From Chitinophagales bacterium (lineage in GTDB: Bacteria > Bacteroidota > Bacteroidia > Chitinophagales > Saprospiraceae): DNA of 64,000 bases. This document shows, in pieces, positions 44,397-54,912 of this stretch. The translations under genes and the position numbers were made by a program. Under the pieces are notes generated by a model that had not been told where the DNA came from, ran no database searches, and saw nothing but the letters and a program-made list of their open reading frames with translations. Location of the stretch: positions 1-64,000 of the forward strand of contig JAKSDI010000093.1 of assembly GCA_022360175.1 (NCBI GenBank), written 5' to 3'. Every line of letters begins with the position of its first letter. Position 1 is the stretch's first letter.

Positions 44397-46937
44397 CTAG
44401 AAAGGTATATCCTCGTCATCATTCATTTTGGAAGGGCGAGTGATGATATTGGTTTGTGGGTTTTCAAAGGTATCATCTGGCAGATTACTAAAGTCTGGAT
44501 CATCCAAATCAGCAAATCTGGCATATTCAGCATCAAACCGCATACGTATGGTTTCTAATGCGCCATGACGGTGTTTGGCTACAATAACTTCCGCCACTCC
44601 TTTTAAAGACATTCCTTCTTCATCTTCCAGTATGTCGTAGTATTCGGGGCGATAAATGAAGGAAACGATATCGGCATCCTGTTCAATAGAGCCTGATTCC
44701 CTCAAATCCGACAACTGTGGCCGCTTCGTTCCACCCCGCGTTTCCACCGCACGGCTCAACTGTGAAAGTGCAATAACAGGGACATTCAACTCCTTGGCCA
44801 ATCCCTTTAATGCGCGAGAAATAGCACTTACCTCCTGTTCACGGTTTCCTTTACTATCACCACCGCCACTCATAAGCTGCAGATAATCAATAATAACCAG
44901 GTCGATATCGTGCTGCATCTTCATACGGCGGCATTTTGCTCGTAGCTCAAATACATTGATACCAGGTGTATCATCTATATAGATAGGCACTTCGCTCACC
45001 CGTTCCAAAGCTGCATTCAATTGCTCCCATTCATATTCCTCCAACTGACCATTACGCATTTTCATACCCGAAATCTCAGCTTCCATCGCAATGATACGCT
45101 GCGCTAGCTGTAGAGCTGACATCTCCAATGAGAAAAATGCAACGGGCTTTTTAAAGGTCATTGAGGCATTTCGAGCAAGGGAAAGTGTAAGCGCCGTATT
45201 GTGTGTAACGGTCATATCACCAAGTAAAAAACGTCTATTACCATCTATTTCGAATCCGTAATAATCATCTACTTTGTCATATTCTAGTTTTATACCTGTC
45301 ACTTGCCAGTTAATATTGCTTTTCCAGGGAACAGCCTGTTTCCTGACTATCCTTACAGGAATTTCATCAATATTACCATATATTCTCAGGCGATAAACCT
45401 CCGTTTCAAATCCTATCGATTTAATACGAGCAATTTTTGGTTTGAGAGAAACTCTATAGCCAAGGCTATCGCACAAGAATTTAATCTGAAGTGCAAGCTT
45501 TTTATTTTTCTGAGCAATTTCATAGCCATTGGACTGTTTGAGGTAATGCCCATCAGAATCAATTAAACCTGCTAATAGTTCAAGTCTTTTTCTCTTGCTG
45601 TTGCAAAGGTATTGATGTGGGATATGTTTATTTTGTAGCAATCCTAGTTTGCGCAGTTCTCCTTGTAGTGAATATCCATGAGGGCTACCATAAGGGTTAC
45701 AAATGCGGTGTTCTGGACATTTATATTTATAAGTGTACGTTTTGAGCAGAAGTCCAAGTTCATTTGCATACTCTTCTAAATATTCAATTACTTCTTCATC
45801 TCTATTGATAATATTACTTTTATAAGAAGAACCATCTCCCAACCATAATCCCAGGAAATAAGACGCTATAGGAACTCTTTTTTCTTGAAAATCGATTGCT
45901 ACCTTATATCCTTTATAATTAGATTGGAATTTGGAAGATTTTCCAAGATATTCTGCAACAGAAATGTCAAGTATACTGCCTCTCTCTCCTTTTCCTTCAA
46001 CTCTACTCTTTTTTAGAGATAGAATATGGCTTTCATTTACCCGATAGTCCATCCCTTTATTTTGGCGAACCCAATACATCCGTTCTCTTCCTCTTGCAAG
46101 GGAGAGTACCTTACGTGGAGTTGAATTATCGCCCATGAGTAAATCTCCAACACTGATATCCTCAACTTTCTTGATGGTACCATCATACATTAAAACAGGA
46201 GTCCCTTTGCCAAGGCATTTCCCCATCCCCGGTCTGGCGGCTATGATAATCAAGTCAGATCGCTGCAATCCAGAAGTGAGTCGGTCAAAATCAGTAAAGC
46301 CTGTAGGTACCCCGGTTAGGCCATCTGTTTTGGTACGCAGCTCTTCCATTTGCTTTTGAGCCTTTGCAGCAAGAGAAGACATACTTTCAAAGCCTCGGCT
46401 CATATTTTGCTGGGCAATAGAGAAAAGCCCCTGCTCTGCATCATCCAACAACTGAAATACATCAGAAGTATCTTCAAAAGCGTCCTTGATGATTTTGGTA
46501 GATACGCGAATTAGTTCACGCTGTACAAATTTCTGAGCGATGATACGAGAATGGTATTCTATATTGGCTGCGGAAGCAATCTTATTGGTAAGCTCTACAA
46601 GGTAGTAGGGGCCTCCAACTGCTTCTAAATCTCCCGTTTTTTTTAGTTCCTCAGTAACAGTCAACAGATCTATAGGCTGCGATTTTTCAAATAAGCGCAA
46701 CATCGCCTTATAGATCAACTGGTGAGCATCTACATAAAAACTATCAGATCTGATGATATCAAGTACTATGGTAAGGGCTTCTTTATCCAGCATCAGTGCA
46801 CCAAGCACAGCCTCTTCTAGTGGAATAGCCTGAGGTTGTACCTTGCCAAACACAAAGTTTGACAGGTCTTCACCGCGTTTTTTTCCTCGGTTGCGTATAC
46901 TTGGTAATTTTTTGTCCTGATCCTTTTCGCCGGCCAT
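44397..46937 (-). CDS. dnaB: Replicative DNA helicase DnaB, interrupted by an intein
   Basis: 846 residues, of which 506 are helicase after splicing, the normal DnaB size. The N-terminal primase-interaction domain is at about 30-130, and the RecA-like motor domain begins near 205. The P-loop reads ARPGMGK at 234-240, is cut by the intein at 241-580, and resumes with TALTLSLARN at 581. Walker B (VIIDYLQLMSGG) and the C-terminal LSDLRESGSIEQDADIV motif are intact. The protein unwinds DNA at the replication fork as a hexamer. Helicase activity requires removal of the intein, because the P-loop Thr is displaced without splicing. The next gene is the pseudouridine synthase. Confidence 0.97.
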   Translation of the reverse strand: MAGEKDQDKKLPSIRNRGKKRGEDLSNFVFGKVQPQAIPLEEAVLGALMLDKEALTIVLDIIRSDSFYVDAHQLIYKAMLRLFEKSQPIDLLTVTEELKKTGDLEAVGGPYYLVELTNKIASAANIEYHSRIIAQKFVQRELIRVSTKIIKDAFEDTSDVFQLLDDAEQGLFSIAQQNMSRGFESMSSLAAKAQKQMEELRTKTDGLTGVPTGFTDFDRLTSGLQRSDLIIIAARPGMGKCLGKGTPVLMYDGTIKKVEDISVGDLLMGDNSTPRKVLSLARGRERMYWVRQNKGMDYRVNESHILSLKKSRVEGKGERGSILDISVAEYLGKSSKFQSNYKGYKVAIDFQEKRVPIASYFLGLWLGDGSSYKSNIINRDEEVIEYLEEYANELGLLLKTYTYKYKCPEHRICNPYGSPHGYSLQGELRKLGLLQNKHIPHQYLCNSKRKRLELLAGLIDSDGHYLKQSNGYEIAQKNKKLALQIKFLCDSLGYRVSLKPKIARIKSIGFETEVYRLRIYGNIDEIPVRIVRKQAVPWKSNINWQVTGIKLEYDKVDDYYGFEIDGNRRFLLGDMTVTHNTALTLSLARNASMTFKKPVAFFSLEMSALQLAQRIIAMEAEISGMKMRNGQLEEYEWEQLNAALERVSEVPIYIDDTPGINVFELRAKCRRMKMQHDIDLVIIDYLQLMSGGGDSKGNREQEVSAISRALKGLAKELNVPVIALSQLSRAVETRGGTKRPQLSDLRESGSIEQDADIVSFIYRPEYYDILEDEEGMSLKGVAEVIVAKHRHGALETIRMRFDAEYARFADLDDPDFSNLPDDTFENPQTNIITRPSKMNDDEDIPF
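45198..46217 (-). mobile_element. DnaB intein with LAGLIDADG homing endonuclease
   Basis: A 340-residue intein (residues 241-580 of the host protein). Block A starts at Cys241 (CLGKGTPVLMYDG). Block B is VNESHILSL, with Asn in place of the usual Thr before the His. The endonuclease repeats are FLGLWLGDGSS and LLAGLIDSDGHY. Block G ends in VTHN, with the +1 extein residue Thr. All splicing positions are present, so self-removal is expected, and the endonuclease looks intact. Insertion is between Lys and Thr of the Walker A motif, a conserved site that makes loss difficult. Confidence 0.95.
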
Positions 46938-47173
46938 AATTCTATCTGTGATCTATTCTTTAACACACAAATCTACAAGATAATGAATAAAGTTGCAGGT
47001 AGTACGCATAGCATTTTTGGATGCTAAATGAAAAAGACTTATTTTGAAATATCTAACCTTTTATGCCTCTTCGTTTTATGTGAATTTGCTGTAACAAATT
47101 TCTATAACCCCATTATATAAATATACACTTTAATTAACACAGCCATATTTTCTTGGCTGAAATCCAAAACACC

Positions 47174-48655
47174 ATGAAATCAGAACAAACCCCTCGTTCT
47201 TCCAGAAACAAATCACTGCTCTTTTTTCTATTATTATTAATTGGTATTGGTACAGGCATAGGTTGGTGGATCAATCGCGATACCTCAGAACAACAAGTAA
47301 ATGCTGAAGATCATGAGATAATAGGAACAAATAATGATGCGGCAAGCACCCAAAAAACAATAAAACCTCCATTCCCGTCTTTCCAGCTGGAAGGGACCCA
47401 ATTAATCATAGAACAACCTGAGCAGGCAAGTGTCCATAGACTACCTTCAGGAACAGTACTGGAAATTCCTGCAAATGCTTTTGTTGATGCAGCTGGCAAT
47501 TTGATTACGGAAGCAGTAGAAATTACATTCAAAGAGTATCGCGATGCGGCGGAAATCATTACTTCCGGCATTCCAATGCGTGTTTATAATAAAGATGGCA
47601 CCGAAGGCTGGATGCAAACTGCCGGAATGTTTGAAATGAGGGCAAGTAGCCAGGGAGAGATTGCTGAAATTGCGAATGGTCAATCAGTTGAAGTACAGTT
47701 CGTATCTGATGTAGATGGTGCATATGATTTCTGGAATTATGATGAAACAGTGGGCAATTGGGTGAACCTCGGAGCATCTGAAGCACCTCAGGCAATTGCC
47801 GTATCTGATGGAGGGCACGGTAGCGATGACTCGGAAGAGGTAAGTCGTCTAGAAGAATTAACGCGTACTCGCCCAAACCAACCAGAACTCGAAGAAGGAA
47901 ATATCCTTGGGTTTACAGATTTGGATGTAAGCCATATACCTGAATTACAAGGCCAAAGCCCCGTTATGTTGGCTTATGCAGGGAATGATCCTAAAATGGC
48001 ACCAAGCAAAAACGAATGGGTGCACAAAGCTAACTGGTTTAAGAAAAAGATTCACCCAACTAAAAAAGCAGGGGTCTATGAATTGACTTTGCTTGGTGAA
48101 AAGATGTACAGTATTCCGGTAAAAAAGGCTTTGACAGGGGCCGATCTGGAAAGAGCAAAAGCAAAATATGCTCAATTGATGGCAGAGTATGAAGCAAATA
48201 TAGCTTTATTGAGAGACCGGAATGAAATGGTTCGAAAAGCGCAATCCTTCCGTCGTATTATGAGTTTGGATGCAACGGGGATATACAATTATGATATCCT
48301 GCTCAAACAAGATAATGCAGTGCCTCTTATGGCTGATTTTGATTTTGATGATTTACCTGCTGCTGCAAAATCTTATGTTACGGTTTATCTGATTACTGGG
48401 GATGGCAAAGTTGTAGTAGGTTTACCTCAACATGATTGGAATAAGATAAGAATTAATACATCAGCAGATAACAAAATGCTGGCGGTACTTCCTAATGATA
48501 AAGTAGCTCTTTTTTCACAAAGTTCATTTGAAGCAGAAAAAGAAAATATAGAATCTGCACGTGGTAATGATTATCTTTTTGAAATGTCTGTCGAGGATCA
48601 ATCTGTTAGCTCAGTAGAAGATTTAAAAGCTTTATTGGAAAAAGCCAGTTCATAA
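47174..48655 (+). CDS. Membrane-anchored hypothetical protein with ZU5-like domain
   Basis: About 493 residues from the ATG at 47174; a TTG at 47153 is in frame but less likely. One membrane anchor follows the start (SLLFFLLLLIGIGTGIGWW). A beta-rich domain at about 70-200 with EIPANAFVDAAGNLITEAV and SGIPMRVY resembles ZU5-like or beta-sandwich domains of Bacteroidota surface proteins. The C-terminal half contains a charged helical part (YEANIALLRDRNEMVRKA) and ends without a sorting signal. No function can be named. The WG-repeat gene begins 9 bases later on the same strand, so the two probably form an operon. Confidence 0.65.
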   Translation: MKSEQTPRSSRNKSLLFFLLLLIGIGTGIGWWINRDTSEQQVNAEDHEIIGTNNDAASTQKTIKPPFPSFQLEGTQLIIEQPEQASVHRLPSGTVLEIPANAFVDAAGNLITEAVEITFKEYRDAAEIITSGIPMRVYNKDGTEGWMQTAGMFEMRASSQGEIAEIANGQSVEVQFVSDVDGAYDFWNYDETVGNWVNLGASEAPQAIAVSDGGHGSDDSEEVSRLEELTRTRPNQPELEEGNILGFTDLDVSHIPELQGQSPVMLAYAGNDPKMAPSKNEWVHKANWFKKKIHPTKKAGVYELTLLGEKMYSIPVKKALTGADLERAKAKYAQLMAEYEANIALLRDRNEMVRKAQSFRRIMSLDATGIYNYDILLKQDNAVPLMADFDFDDLPAAAKSYVTVYLITGDGKVVVGLPQHDWNKIRINTSADNKMLAVLPNDKVALFSQSSFEAEKENIESARGNDYLFEMSVEDQSVSSVEDLKALLEKASS

Positions 48656-48664
48656 GTTTGAAAG

Positions 48665-51600
48665 ATGAATAGGCTAATATTTTTGCTTTGCCTGCTATTA
48701 TTTGTTATTAGCAGGCAAAGCTATTGTCAGGATGTAGTGCAGAATTCCAGTACTGTGATCGATGTATATCCAGTAAGGGTTAATCATAAATTTGGGTTTG
48801 TCAAATTTTATCAGTTTGGCAATACTGTAATTACGGATACATTGGTAGCACCCCGCTATGATTATATCGGAGATGTTAACCTCCCCTGGAATACTGCTGG
48901 TAGCCAGGTAGATAGGTCTCCTTTTCGACTATTTGAATTGAACGAAAAAGTAGGCCTGTTAGATCCTTTTTTGAAAGAGGCGCTCCCCAATCATTATAAG
49001 CGTATTCGACCATTAAGTGAACGTTATTTTGCAGTAGAATTGGATTCTTTGTTCTTGTTGTTAGACCATAAACAAAACAAGATACTCTTTGAAAGTACCT
49101 GCTATGATGATATTCGACTGGCAGATACACTGGAGAATGGGACTGCCTACTTTTTTGTAAAAAAGGGTATTCAATGGGGAATAAGGAGTAGTGCAGGAAA
49201 AGTGCTGGCAAAGCCTTCATACCTGGATATCCGACAAGCTGGATTTAGTGGGTATTATAAAGTAAAGCCCGATCAAAAAGCAGGCTGGTTGTTAGTTGAT
49301 ATTCATGGCAAACGGATACTTGAAAAAAGATATACCGATGTAATGGCTGCGGGGCCTAATTTAGTGGCTTTTTTAGAAAATGGACGCTGGCAGTTGTTGG
49401 CTAGAGAGGAGAATGAAAAAGACAAGGGCTTTAATGCGATAGGCCCTTTTATGGAAATGCTGGAAAAGGTAAATGATAGCCTCCTCATTGCAGTGACGGT
49501 AAAACCACTAACTATTGAACTTTGGAGTATTACGGGGCAAGAGCCCATCACGAGCTTTAATGACGTTTCTCCAGCAGGAGAAAATAAGCGTCCTGTAGAT
49601 GATGAATCTGGTAGGGATAATCCTTATTATCCATGGGTCTTTCCTTTAGATAGTTTATATGTTACCTTTTGTGCTGGTTATACCGGCAATGGTTATAAGG
49701 ACCGCCTGATGGACATTAAGGAAACTTATCGCTCTCCAACGTATACTGCTATTTATCCTACTGGAAAAGTTGGCTTTTATAAGGCAAACTTATTTGGCAA
49801 TTGGGGGCTTTTGGTTCCAAGTAATGGGTCAGATTTATTATTACCATTTGAATATAGTGAGATAAGTGATTTTAAAGGATCTTTTCTATGGATGAAATCA
49901 AAGGGAGCATATGGGGTCTTAGGAGCAGAAGGGTACCGCCTGGATACTTTACCTTGTGTTTATGATAATATATCCCTGGTGCCAGGCAAAGATTCGGTAT
50001 ATGTTCATTTATCTGGGCAGACTATTCTCTATTCATTGGATGATAATATTCGTTTTAAATCAGAAGGGATTTTTGACAATTTATCAATTATCGCTCAAAA
50101 CTCAGCAGCAATAAAAGAGGCCGTCACAATTGAAAAGACAAGGGCCAGTCAATATAGAGGAGAGGCCGGGATTCAAGGTGAATTAGTAACCATAGAAAAA
50201 AATAACGCAATTGTAGTTGAAAAAAGGATGCGAATACAGCGTGATTTTGGAGGTTATGATACCAAAACGAAGTGGTCTGCTTCTATACCTTTGAACAATA
50301 AGCCGGCCTGGCTAATGGAAATTAAGGAGGATAAAATAATTGCATTCCATAAAGATGGAACATCAGTAAGCAATCCACTTATCTCATCTTTTTATGAAGC
50401 CCCTGTAAAGGAAATTGTTTTTTTTGATGTAGAAAGTGGAATGATTATTCCTACCCCAAATATAATAGGTATTCGTCCATTCGATAAGCATTACAAGTAT
50501 ACTGCCTTCATTGATAGAAATGGCCTAATGGGCTTGATAGATAGAGACGGGAAGGAGTGTATAATTAATGGAGAAGCTCTACGCTATCCTTTTATAGGCC
50601 CCTTTGTTGCTGGTCGGGCACGTGTTTGTAGAGATGCTCAGCTTACTTGTATAGAACCTGAAGAAAACCTCAGTTTACCCTACAAGTATCGCATTAATAG
50701 CCCCGCTTTTTTTAAACCAGAATTTAATCTTCAATTCAATGTTGATCGTTCTCGGGAAGAACGTTCTAAAGCAGGCCTGATATTTGCGATGGCAAAAACA
50801 CCCGATGTGCCTTACAGGTGGGGGTATATTAATGGAGATGGAGAATCAGTTATTCAGACGGATGCCGGATATGTAAAAGATTTTGGAATCGACAGTACGG
50901 CACTAATTTTACGCTCCAATAAACGCAATGATGCCTATGGCCGGCCAGATGCAGATTATGGTGTTTTGAGTTGGGATGGTACAGAAGTTTTAGAGACAGA
51001 TTTTTCTCAGATTATCCGCTTGGAAAACCACTTTCAGGTGTCCGTAGATAGTACACCTACTTTTTTCTTCACCCAAAAAGGGCATGAAATTTTTATAAAT
51101 CCTACCCGTTTACGCCCGTTCTCCGAAGGAATTGCTCAGTTTAAAGATGAATATGGATATTGGGGATATGTTGATACTGCCGGACAAATATTGATACCAC
51201 CGCAGTTTACTCAGGCACGGCCTTTTTCAAATGGAATGGCATTAGTAGCAGATACGAGTGGCCAATGCATATTTATCAATAAAAAAGGAGAAACTGCTTT
51301 TAAAACTGACTTCAGTGTTAAGCAATGGCGTGGAATAGGTGATTTTCATAATGGATTAGCCTGGTATAAAGGATTGGGGTGGTCCTGGGGAGCTTATGAT
51401 AAACAGGGACAGGCGATCATTCCTGCTTCGTATTATTATCAAATTAAAGGAGAAGGGCTACCAAAGTTGGATGAATCTTATTCCCTGCCAATGGATTTTG
51501 TAAAGGGGATAGCAGCGGTCGCTAAAATGGATGAAAGAGGCCATGCTTATGCCGCAATTATTGATACAACAGGAACACTCATCTTTGAGGATAAAAACAT

Positions 51601-52477
51601 CAGCCATATCAGCTCTTTTAATACAATAGGGTTAGCTACCTATACTGCTAAAAGTAATCAGCTTAAAGGCTTGATAAATGATCAGGGAGAAATTGTAATG
51701 AGAGCTGCCTATTCAATTATAGGAAGTTTTGAGGATGGAGTAGCTAAAGTGCAATCCCAATCAGGTAAGTGGGGTTTGATAAATTATAATGGAACCTTAA
51801 AGGTTAAACCTGCCTATGCTTTCCTGGGTACACCTTCTGAGGGATTAGTTGCTGTTAAAGCTTCCAAATACAGTGGATGGGGATACCTGGATTATGAAGG
51901 GAACATTCGGATAAAAGGGCCTTATAGAAGTGCAACTCCTTTCAAAGGAGGGGTAGCTTTTGTGAGTACGGATGAAGAGCAAATAATTATAACCAGAGCG
52001 GGATTAAGAGTAACTACTGAACAAGGGCATCCTGCATTTTTTGCAGAGGGACTATTTGGAATGGAAAATAAAAGAAAAAAGCAGCAGTCTTTTTATGCAG
52101 ATGCTTCAGGGAATAATGTTTTTGGTCGGTTTTTTGAAGAAATAACACCATTTCAACTAGGCGTAGCTAAAGTACGTCGCTTATCAGAGAAGGAGGGCAG
52201 GCGGGAACTATTAGGTGCTATCAATAGGAGAGGAGTTATGATTGTGCCTCCCAAATATCGTATGCTGCATATACAGCCAGATGGAAATATCATTATCAAT
52301 CCTCAGCGTTATTATGGAATTGCCACCCGTTCGGGAAATATTATTGTTGAACCAGAATACGACCGTATTGAAGCTTTTGAAGAGGACGGTTTATACAGAA
52401 TTGAGCGAGGCGAAAAAATAGGTTATATCATCATTGAAAATGGAGTATCCAGAGAGGTTTGGCCTTTGCAGTATTGA
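48665..52477 (+). CDS. Large secreted WG-repeat protein
   Basis: A 1270-residue protein with an N-terminal signal peptide (LIFLLCLLLFVISRQSYC). The body consists of many WG repeats of about 35-50 residues, with cores such as KVGFYKANLFGNWGLL, YWGYVDTAGQILIPP, WGLINYNGTLKVKP and SGWGYLDYEGNIR, plus shorter degenerate copies. WG repeats build beta-rich solenoid-like proteins of the cell envelope; a role in protein interaction is assumed but unproven. No enzymatic domain is visible. It follows the ZU5-like protein gene closely and ends at a strong bidirectional terminator. Confidence 0.85.
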   Translation: MNRLIFLLCLLLFVISRQSYCQDVVQNSSTVIDVYPVRVNHKFGFVKFYQFGNTVITDTLVAPRYDYIGDVNLPWNTAGSQVDRSPFRLFELNEKVGLLDPFLKEALPNHYKRIRPLSERYFAVELDSLFLLLDHKQNKILFESTCYDDIRLADTLENGTAYFFVKKGIQWGIRSSAGKVLAKPSYLDIRQAGFSGYYKVKPDQKAGWLLVDIHGKRILEKRYTDVMAAGPNLVAFLENGRWQLLAREENEKDKGFNAIGPFMEMLEKVNDSLLIAVTVKPLTIELWSITGQEPITSFNDVSPAGENKRPVDDESGRDNPYYPWVFPLDSLYVTFCAGYTGNGYKDRLMDIKETYRSPTYTAIYPTGKVGFYKANLFGNWGLLVPSNGSDLLLPFEYSEISDFKGSFLWMKSKGAYGVLGAEGYRLDTLPCVYDNISLVPGKDSVYVHLSGQTILYSLDDNIRFKSEGIFDNLSIIAQNSAAIKEAVTIEKTRASQYRGEAGIQGELVTIEKNNAIVVEKRMRIQRDFGGYDTKTKWSASIPLNNKPAWLMEIKEDKIIAFHKDGTSVSNPLISSFYEAPVKEIVFFDVESGMIIPTPNIIGIRPFDKHYKYTAFIDRNGLMGLIDRDGKECIINGEALRYPFIGPFVAGRARVCRDAQLTCIEPEENLSLPYKYRINSPAFFKPEFNLQFNVDRSREERSKAGLIFAMAKTPDVPYRWGYINGDGESVIQTDAGYVKDFGIDSTALILRSNKRNDAYGRPDADYGVLSWDGTEVLETDFSQIIRLENHFQVSVDSTPTFFFTQKGHEIFINPTRLRPFSEGIAQFKDEYGYWGYVDTAGQILIPPQFTQARPFSNGMALVADTSGQCIFINKKGETAFKTDFSVKQWRGIGDFHNGLAWYKGLGWSWGAYDKQGQAIIPASYYYQIKGEGLPKLDESYSLPMDFVKGIAAVAKMDERGHAYAAIIDTTGTLIFEDKNISHISSFNTIGLATYTAKSNQLKGLINDQGEIVMRAAYSIIGSFEDGVAKVQSQSGKWGLINYNGTLKVKPAYAFLGTPSEGLVAVKASKYSGWGYLDYEGNIRIKGPYRSATPFKGGVAFVSTDEEQIIITRAGLRVTTEQGHPAFFAEGLFGMENKRKKQQSFYADASGNNVFGRFFEEITPFQLGVAKVRRLSEKEGRRELLGAINRRGVMIVPPKYRMLHIQPDGNIIINPQRYYGIATRSGNIIVEPEYDRIEAFEEDGLYRIERGEKIGYIIIENGVSREVWPLQY

Positions 52478-52513
52478 TGAAGTGCAGCATCTAGCTTTGG
52501 ACAAGTATTTATA

Positions 52514-52548
52514 AACCCATACACCAACTTAAAATTGGTGTATGGGTT
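52514..52548. terminator. Bidirectional terminator between convergent genes
   Basis: AACCCATACACCAA and TTGGTGTATGGGTT form a perfect 14-bp stem with a 7-base loop, between the WG-repeat gene and ettA. Both strands are flanked by only short T-runs. Confidence 0.75.
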
Positions 52549-52555
52549 ACAAATA

Positions 52556-54235
52556 TTATCTATTGATTACATTCTTAAATCGAGGACGGCGAGGAGTAGT
52601 ATCTCCCATCTTTTCTTTCTTCATTGCTTCGTACTGTGAGTAATTCCCTTCAAAGAAGATCACTTCTGCTTCATCTTCAAAGGAAATGATATGAGTTGCC
52701 AAACGATCGATGAACCAACGGTCGTGAGAAATGATTAGAGCACATCCTGCAAAATTATCAAGTGCGTCTTCCAAAGCTCTCAGTGTATTTACATCAATAT
52801 CGTTGGTAGGCTCATCAAGAAGCAGAACGTTACCTCCTTCCTTTAATGTCATAGCAAGGTGTACTCTGTTGCGTTCACCACCAGATAGTACTCCAAGTTT
52901 TTTCTGTTGATCTGAACCACTGAAGTTGAAGCGACTAATATATGCTCTGGCATTGATACTTGCACTACCTACCTGGAGGATATCATTGCCATCAGATATT
53001 GCTTCATACACCGTCTTGTCTCCATCTTGCAATTGCTCATGGCTTTGATCCACATATGCTACCTGTACGGTATCTCCGATACTAAGTGCACCGGTATCTG
53101 GGGTTTCTTTTCCCATGAGGATTCGGAAAAGAGTAGATTTACCTACTCCGTTAGGCCCAATGATTCCTACTATGGCATTTTTTGGAATGGAGAAGTTCAG
53201 GTTTTCGAATAGTACTCGATCACCATAGCTTTTACTAATGCCTTCTATATCTATAACAACATCACCAAGCCTTGGCCCAGGAGGAATATATAACTCTAGT
53301 TTAGCCTCTTTCTCTTTCATCTCTTCCCCTGCGAGCTTTTCGTAGGCATTCAAACGAGCTTTACCTTTGGACTGCTTAGCTTTTGGAGCCATTTTGATCC
53401 ATTCCAATTCTCGTTCAAGTGTTTTACGTCGTTTGCTGGCTGCTTTTTCTTCTTGCTGTAGTCGGTTTGATTTCTGCTCAAGCCAGGAAGAATAATTGCC
53501 TTCCCATGGAATACCCTCACCTCTATCTAATTCCAGGATCCAACCTGCAACATTATCCAGAAAATAACGGTCGTGTGTCACAGCTATCACAGTACCAGGG
53601 AAATTTTGAAGGTATTGTTCCAGCCAGTCAACAGATTCTGCATCCAGGTGGTTGGTAGGCTCATCGAGTAATAAAATATCAGGATTGCTAAGAAGCAGGC
53701 GAGCTAAAGCGACTCGGCGGCGTTCACCACCGGAAAGCACATTGATGGGTGCTTCATCAGGAGGGCAGCGCAATGCTTCTAGAGCCGTATTGATACGGTT
53801 GTCTAATTCCCAGGCATTCTGATGATCCAGTTTCTCCATCAACTCACCCTGCCGTTCAATGATTTTCATCATCTCATCATCACCCATAGGTTCTGCAAGC
53901 TTCAGGTTAATATCCTCATATTCCTGTAATAAGTCAACAATAGGCTGTACCCCTTCAGATACGATTTCTCTTACTGTTTTACTTTCATCGAGCTTAGGTT
54001 CCTGCTGGAGATATCCTATTTTGTAGCTACCATCAAAGTGAATATTTCCTTCATAATTCTGATCTTCCCCCGCTATGATTTTCAATAGGGTAGATTTTCC
54101 TGAACCGTTAAGGCCGAGCACTCCAATCTTGGCACCATAAAAGAAGCTTAGCCATATATTATTGAGTACTTTTTTTCCTTGGGGGAAGGTTTTAGATACT
54201 CCCTCCATAGAAAATATTACTTTATTTCCTGACAT
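52556..54235 (-). CDS. ettA: Energy-dependent translational throttle protein EttA (ABC-F)
   Basis: A 559-residue ABC-F ATPase with two nucleotide-binding domains and no membrane part. First domain: GLNGSGKST, LSGGERRRVALARLLL, LLLDEPTNHLD. Second: GPNGVGKST, LSGGERNRVHLAMTL, LLLDEPTNDID. The arm and linker (about 95-140 and 240-320) have the lengths typical of EttA. The protein binds the ribosomal E site and gates entry into elongation according to ATP/ADP level. It is convergent with the WG-repeat gene. Confidence 0.95.
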   Translation of the reverse strand: MSGNKVIFSMEGVSKTFPQGKKVLNNIWLSFFYGAKIGVLGLNGSGKSTLLKIIAGEDQNYEGNIHFDGSYKIGYLQQEPKLDESKTVREIVSEGVQPIVDLLQEYEDINLKLAEPMGDDEMMKIIERQGELMEKLDHQNAWELDNRINTALEALRCPPDEAPINVLSGGERRRVALARLLLSNPDILLLDEPTNHLDAESVDWLEQYLQNFPGTVIAVTHDRYFLDNVAGWILELDRGEGIPWEGNYSSWLEQKSNRLQQEEKAASKRRKTLERELEWIKMAPKAKQSKGKARLNAYEKLAGEEMKEKEAKLELYIPPGPRLGDVVIDIEGISKSYGDRVLFENLNFSIPKNAIVGIIGPNGVGKSTLFRILMGKETPDTGALSIGDTVQVAYVDQSHEQLQDGDKTVYEAISDGNDILQVGSASINARAYISRFNFSGSDQQKKLGVLSGGERNRVHLAMTLKEGGNVLLLDEPTNDIDVNTLRALEDALDNFAGCALIISHDRWFIDRLATHIISFEDEAEVIFFEGNYSQYEAMKKEKMGDTTPRRPRFKNVINR

Positions 54236-54459
54236 ACGAATATTTATATAATTGCTTTTAATGGTGCAAATATACGCTTTCCCCCGAATTGATTTAATAA
54301 CAGCAAAATTTGCATGTATACATTAATATTTGCAACTTTGTTGGGCACAAGTCTTACACTAGTTATTTTAGTTCCCCTAACAATCTTATTATATTTATTT
54401 GCTATCCACATACTGATATTGTGGCTCCCCCCTAGTACACGCTATTGAATTTTATAACT

Positions 54460-54912
54460 ATGAAAGACACGAATTATGTGGTAGTCAAAGGGCTACCTGC
54501 TGATGTTGTATTTGGTGATCCTCGAAAAAAGTGTGCAGGTCATGGGATTTGCAGAGTTACTACTCTGGGAGCTTTAGTAGAGGAAGGTTGCGGATGTTTA
54601 TACACCATGGCGTTCTTAAGACTCAACGAATTTAATGATACAATTACTTTTTCTTTTCCAGTAGAGTTGATTCATCGCGAATTGCGGGAAACTTATTTCA
54701 AAAACAACACATTCCTCATGGAGGAAGATGTGTCTATTGAATCTTCTGTGATTAAAAGCAGAGCGATTTTACTTAAAAAAGGAATCTACAATGTAATTGC
54801 GGATGATAATCATCTCATGGTGACCATTAAATTTACCAGAAAAGAACTGTTTAGAAACTCCGGTAAAACAACAGCCAGAAAAGAAGTTATTGGATCATTA
54901 TTACGGAATTAA
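54460..54912 (+). CDS. Hypothetical protein with N-terminal Cys cluster
   Basis: About 150 residues from the ATG at 54460; an in-frame TTG at 54445 is the alternative. An early cluster of cysteines (KKCAGHGICRV at about 23-33 and GCGCLY near 47) could bind a metal. The rest is charged and mixed alpha/beta, with no recognised family and no signal peptide. Its last 26 bases overlap the 3' end of the convergent CBM48-like gene. Confidence 0.65.
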   Translation: MKDTNYVVVKGLPADVVFGDPRKKCAGHGICRVTTLGALVEEGCGCLYTMAFLRLNEFNDTITFSFPVELIHRELRETYFKNNTFLMEEDVSIESSVIKSRAILLKKGIYNVIADDNHLMVTIKFTRKELFRNSGKTTARKEVIGSLLRN

